13,799 nucleotides of DNA, from positions 1 to 13,799 of the forward strand of contig CAYQZH010000099.1 of the NCBI GenBank assembly GCA_964421865.1, read 5' to 3'. The notes under the pieces are model-generated. The model worked only from the letters and a program-made list of their open reading frames with translations. It had not been told where the DNA came from and ran no database searches. Shown one piece after another: positions 12,258 to 13,799 of the stretch. Positions within the stretch are counted from its first letter, which is position 1; each line of letters starts with the position of its first letter. Made by a program: the position numbers and the translations under genes. The stretch comes from SBAX01 sp964421865 (GTDB lineage Bacteria > Planctomycetota > Phycisphaerae > UBA1845).

Positions 12258-13121
12258 ATGGCGAGCTTTGAGGAGATTCGCGTTCGATTGCCCGACGGCC
12301 ACGAGGCCTACGCCCGGTATTGGAGCGGACCGAGCCAGCGCGAGGCGGTGCTCTACCACCACGGCATTCAGTCCCATTGCGGCTGGTACGAGACTTCGGC
12401 CGCCAGGCTTGCCGACGCCGGTTACGCCGTGTTGCAGATCGACCGCCGCGGCAGCGGGCGAAATCCGACCGACCGCGGCCATGCGGAATCGGCGGAACAA
12501 CTGATCGAAGATTCGCTGGCGGCTCGCGATGAGTTGCAGCGCCGGTCCGGCCTGGCGGATCACCACCTCGTCGGCGTCAGTTGGGGCGGCAAGCTCGTCG
12601 TCGCCTCCTACGTCCACGATCCGGCGGGCGTGCGAAGTCTATCGTTGGTGACGCCGGGCCTGTTCCCCAAGATCGGCGTGTCGCGCGGCGAGATGGCCAA
12701 GATCGGCTTCGCCATGCTCTATCAACCGCACCAGCTTTTCGACATCCCCCTCAACGACCCCGAGCTCTTCACCACCACGCCGAAGTGGCAGGACTTCTTC
12801 CGCACCGACGCCCTGACCCTTCGCCAGTGCACGGCCGCGTTCTACCTCGCCTCGCGGCGGATGGACAAGACCGTCGCCAAGCTGCCCCAAGCCCGACCAA
12901 TGCCGATTCATTTGTTCGTCGCCGGCGACGAGCGGATCATCGACAACGACAAGACGACCCACTTCATCCGCGAGCTGCATTGGCCGCAATGCCGCATCAC
13001 GACCTACCCGACCGCCCGCCATTCGCTGGAGTTCGAGAGCGACCCACGGGCATACTTTGCTGATCTGGTCGCGTTCATTGACGACGCACAGAGCGTAAGA
13101 GAATCAGAGCCGCGCCCGTAA
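12258..13121 (+). CDS. Alpha/beta hydrolase, S33/monoacylglycerol-lipase-like (287 aa)
   Basis: A serine hydrolase of the alpha/beta fold, Hydrolase_4 (lysophospholipase-like) type. The oxyanion-loop strand V-L-Y-H-H-G-I-Q-S-H (31-40) is followed by Q-I-D-R-R-G-S-G (60-67). The nucleophile elbow is G-V-S-W-G-G with S108. The acid is in A-G-D-E-R-I-I-D-N (D224 or D229) and the catalytic His in T-A-R-H-S-L-E-F-E (H255). A lid-like insert (about 140-205) lies between. There is no signal peptide, so it is likely cytoplasmic; the substrate is unknown, probably a lipid or acyl ester. The ATG at 12258 is chosen because homology-like sequence starts right after it; a TTG at 12234 is in frame. The last six codons (E-S-E-P-R-P) and the stop are formed by the left arm of the repeat at 13104-13181, so the natural C-terminus may have been replaced. 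It converges on nadA. Confidence 0.88.
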   Translation: MASFEEIRVRLPDGHEAYARYWSGPSQREAVLYHHGIQSHCGWYETSAARLADAGYAVLQIDRRGSGRNPTDRGHAESAEQLIEDSLAARDELQRRSGLADHHLVGVSWGGKLVVASYVHDPAGVRSLSLVTPGLFPKIGVSRGEMAKIGFAMLYQPHQLFDIPLNDPELFTTTPKWQDFFRTDALTLRQCTAAFYLASRRMDKTVAKLPQARPMPIHLFVAGDERIIDNDKTTHFIRELHWPQCRITTYPTARHSLEFESDPRAYFADLVAFIDDAQSVRESEPRP

Positions 13122-13181
13122 GGAAGCGGAAAGCACTCGGCCCCCGCGGGGCCGACCGCTCCCTCACGGTCGCGGCTCTGA
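13104..13181. repeat. Nested 78-bp palindrome spanning the hydrolase stop codon, possible bidirectional terminator
   Basis: Left arm 13104-13129 and right arm 13156-13181 are 26-bp inverted repeats matching at 23 of 26 positions, the outer 11 perfectly (TCAGAGCCGCG / CGCGGCTCTGA). Between them lies an inner hairpin, TCGGCCCC-CGC-GGGGCCGA (13137-13155). The hydrolase stop codon TAA (13119-13121) is inside the left arm. The element fills the space between two converging genes, where a strong structure could stop transcription from both sides, but neither side has a clear T run. I remember this arm sequence as a common dispersed repeat in planctomycetes; unchecked. Confidence 0.7.
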
Positions 13182-13191
13182 ACACACCGTC

Positions 13192-13799
13192 CTATTTTAT
13201 CGCTACAGGTTGCACGTTCACGTTGGCCAGCATCCGCTGCAACGCCACGAGCGCCAGTCGCTTCGTTGGCGGATCGACCTGGATCTGATTGACCACCCGT
13301 CCCGCGACCAGTTCATCCAACGTCCAGAGCAAGTGCTTCATGTCGATGCGATACATCGTCGTGCACAAACATTGAATGCCCGCTAACGAACGGACGGACT
13401 GCTCGGGATGCTCGTGCACGAGCCGGTTAATGAGGTGAATCTCGGTCCCGATCGCCCACTTCGACCCCGGCGGGGCCTCGCGGACGGTGCGGATGATGAA
13501 CTCCGTGCTGCCCGCGAGGTCGGCCTTCTGCACGACTTCCCACTTGCATTCGGGATGTACGAGGATTTTGCACTCCGGATCGAGTCGGCGAATCTCATCG
13601 CATTGGGCCTCGGTGAACAACCCGTGCACGCTGCAATGCCCTTTCCAGAGAATGACCTTCGCGTCGCGGACGTTTCGGCCACTGGGCTTTGGCCCCGCGC
13701 TTGCGCTTGGGGTTCGGATAGGCGCGCTCAAACCGCCGCGCGGCAGCTTCGGGTCGTAGATCACCATGCGATCGAGCGGTATGCCCATGCCATAGGCCG
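13192..13799 (-). CDS. nadA: Quinolinate synthase NadA, C-terminal part (cut by the right edge)
   Basis: NadA condenses iminoaspartate with dihydroxyacetone phosphate to quinolinate, the precursor of NAD, using a 4Fe-4S cluster. About 202 codons are present and the frame stays open to the edge. Seen here are the end of the middle domain (G-M-G-I-P-L-D-R-M-V-I-Y-D-P), I-L-W-K-G-H-C-S-V-H-G-L-F, the H-P-E-C-K motif that holds one cluster cysteine, the substrate-binding G-T-E-I-H-L-I-N-R-L segment, and C-L-C-T-T-M-Y-R-I-D with the last cluster cysteine. Between L-P-R-G-G-L-S and R-D-A-K-V-I-L-W-K-G the loop is longer than I expect for NadA, by roughly 13-15 residues (A-P-I-R-T-P-S-A-S-A-G-P-K-P-S-G-R), and that DNA holds a repeat (13684-13717). 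The gene ends 11 bp from the palindrome that separates it from the converging hydrolase gene. Confidence 0.93.
   Translation of the reverse strand, partial: AYGMGIPLDRMVIYDPKLPRGGLSAPIRTPSASAGPKPSGRNVRDAKVILWKGHCSVHGLFTEAQCDEIRRLDPECKILVHPECKWEVVQKADLAGSTEFIIRTVREAPPGSKWAIGTEIHLINRLVHEHPEQSVRSLAGIQCLCTTMYRIDMKHLLWTLDELVAGRVVNQIQVDPPTKRLALVALQRMLANVNVQPVAIK
13684..13717 (-). repeat. Palindromic repeat inside nadA, translated in frame
   Basis: Two small hairpins lie side by side: GGGC-TTTG-GCCC (13684-13695) and a larger bulged one, with CCCC and GCG against CGC and GGGG, within 13693-13717. The second part is 22 of 25 identical to 7496-7520, showing that the sequence is dispersed. On the minus strand it is read through as Pro/Ser/Ala/Gly-rich residues within nadA, at a loop position where relatives have only a few residues. 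The true ends of the inserted unit cannot be set from one sequence. Confidence 0.6.

Noticed and set aside
10623..12271. Plus-strand open frames of 273 and 276 codons opposite lpxA and the glycosylase gene
   Set aside because: Both are antisense to well-conserved genes with catalytic residues in place.
1..13799. tRNA or rRNA genes, insertion sequences, integrases
   Set aside because: I saw no cloverleaf with a T-loop signature, no rRNA core sequence and no transposase or recombinase motif in any frame, although short RNAs cannot be excluded by eye.

Overview
The window is GC-rich and densely coded. It looks like chromosomal sequence from a member of the Planctomycetota. This rests on five things: a dnaA with no dnaN or recF beside it, a BlaI/MecI-type regulator with well-formed operators, an LpxA gene (lipid A outer membrane), a bifunctional class II aldolase/short-chain dehydrogenase, and several short GC-rich palindromic repeats that I remember as common in planctomycete genomes. 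The phylum is an inference from gene content, not from a database search.

Layout. Positions 1-54 hold the first 18 codons of a BlaI-like repressor on the minus strand. Its promoter (169-197) has one operator copy filling the -35/-10 spacer and a second directly after the -10. A tandem GNAT-type acetyltransferase (346-1299, plus) follows, then a 385-bp gap with a candidate dnaA promoter and a DnaA-box-like site, then dnaA (1685-3139, plus). Directly behind dnaA is a block of small hairpins (3146-3353). Next come four minus-strand genes, in transcription order: an exported M20 amidohydrolase (7257-5800), a minimal MNT nucleotidyltransferase (5745-5437), an exported TlpA/thioredoxin-like protein (5400-4111) and a DinB-family protein (3986-3390). 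On the plus strand, divergent from the amidohydrolase, an LsrF-like class I aldolase (7550-8413) is followed after 27 bp by the 708-residue aldolase/dehydrogenase fusion (8441-10567). Then come lpxA (11408-10581, minus), set 2 bp behind a family 4 uracil-DNA glycosylase (12181-11411, minus), a divergent alpha/beta hydrolase (12258-13121, plus), and the C-terminal part of nadA (minus), cut by the right edge.

How the genes work together. The two aldolases form a probable sugar-catabolic pair. The hallmark reaction of the fusion family is cleavage of rhamnulose-1-phosphate-type substrates, with oxidation or reduction of the product aldehyde. The LsrF-like enzyme sits here without any other AI-2 (lsr) gene. 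lpxA and the glycosylase are probably co-transcribed and translationally coupled, although their functions are unrelated. The rest is ordinary single-gene housekeeping.

The most interesting pattern is that palindromic repeats appear to have entered genes and been tolerated in frame. A 39-bp imperfect palindrome (13 codons) lies at the junction of the aldolase and dehydrogenase domains. A second repeat type adds an extra Pro/Ser/Ala-rich loop to NadA and has a 22/25-identical relative upstream of the LsrF-like gene. A third, with 26-bp arms, supplies the last codons and stop codon of the alpha/beta hydrolase. This resembles the behaviour of Rickettsia palindromic elements.
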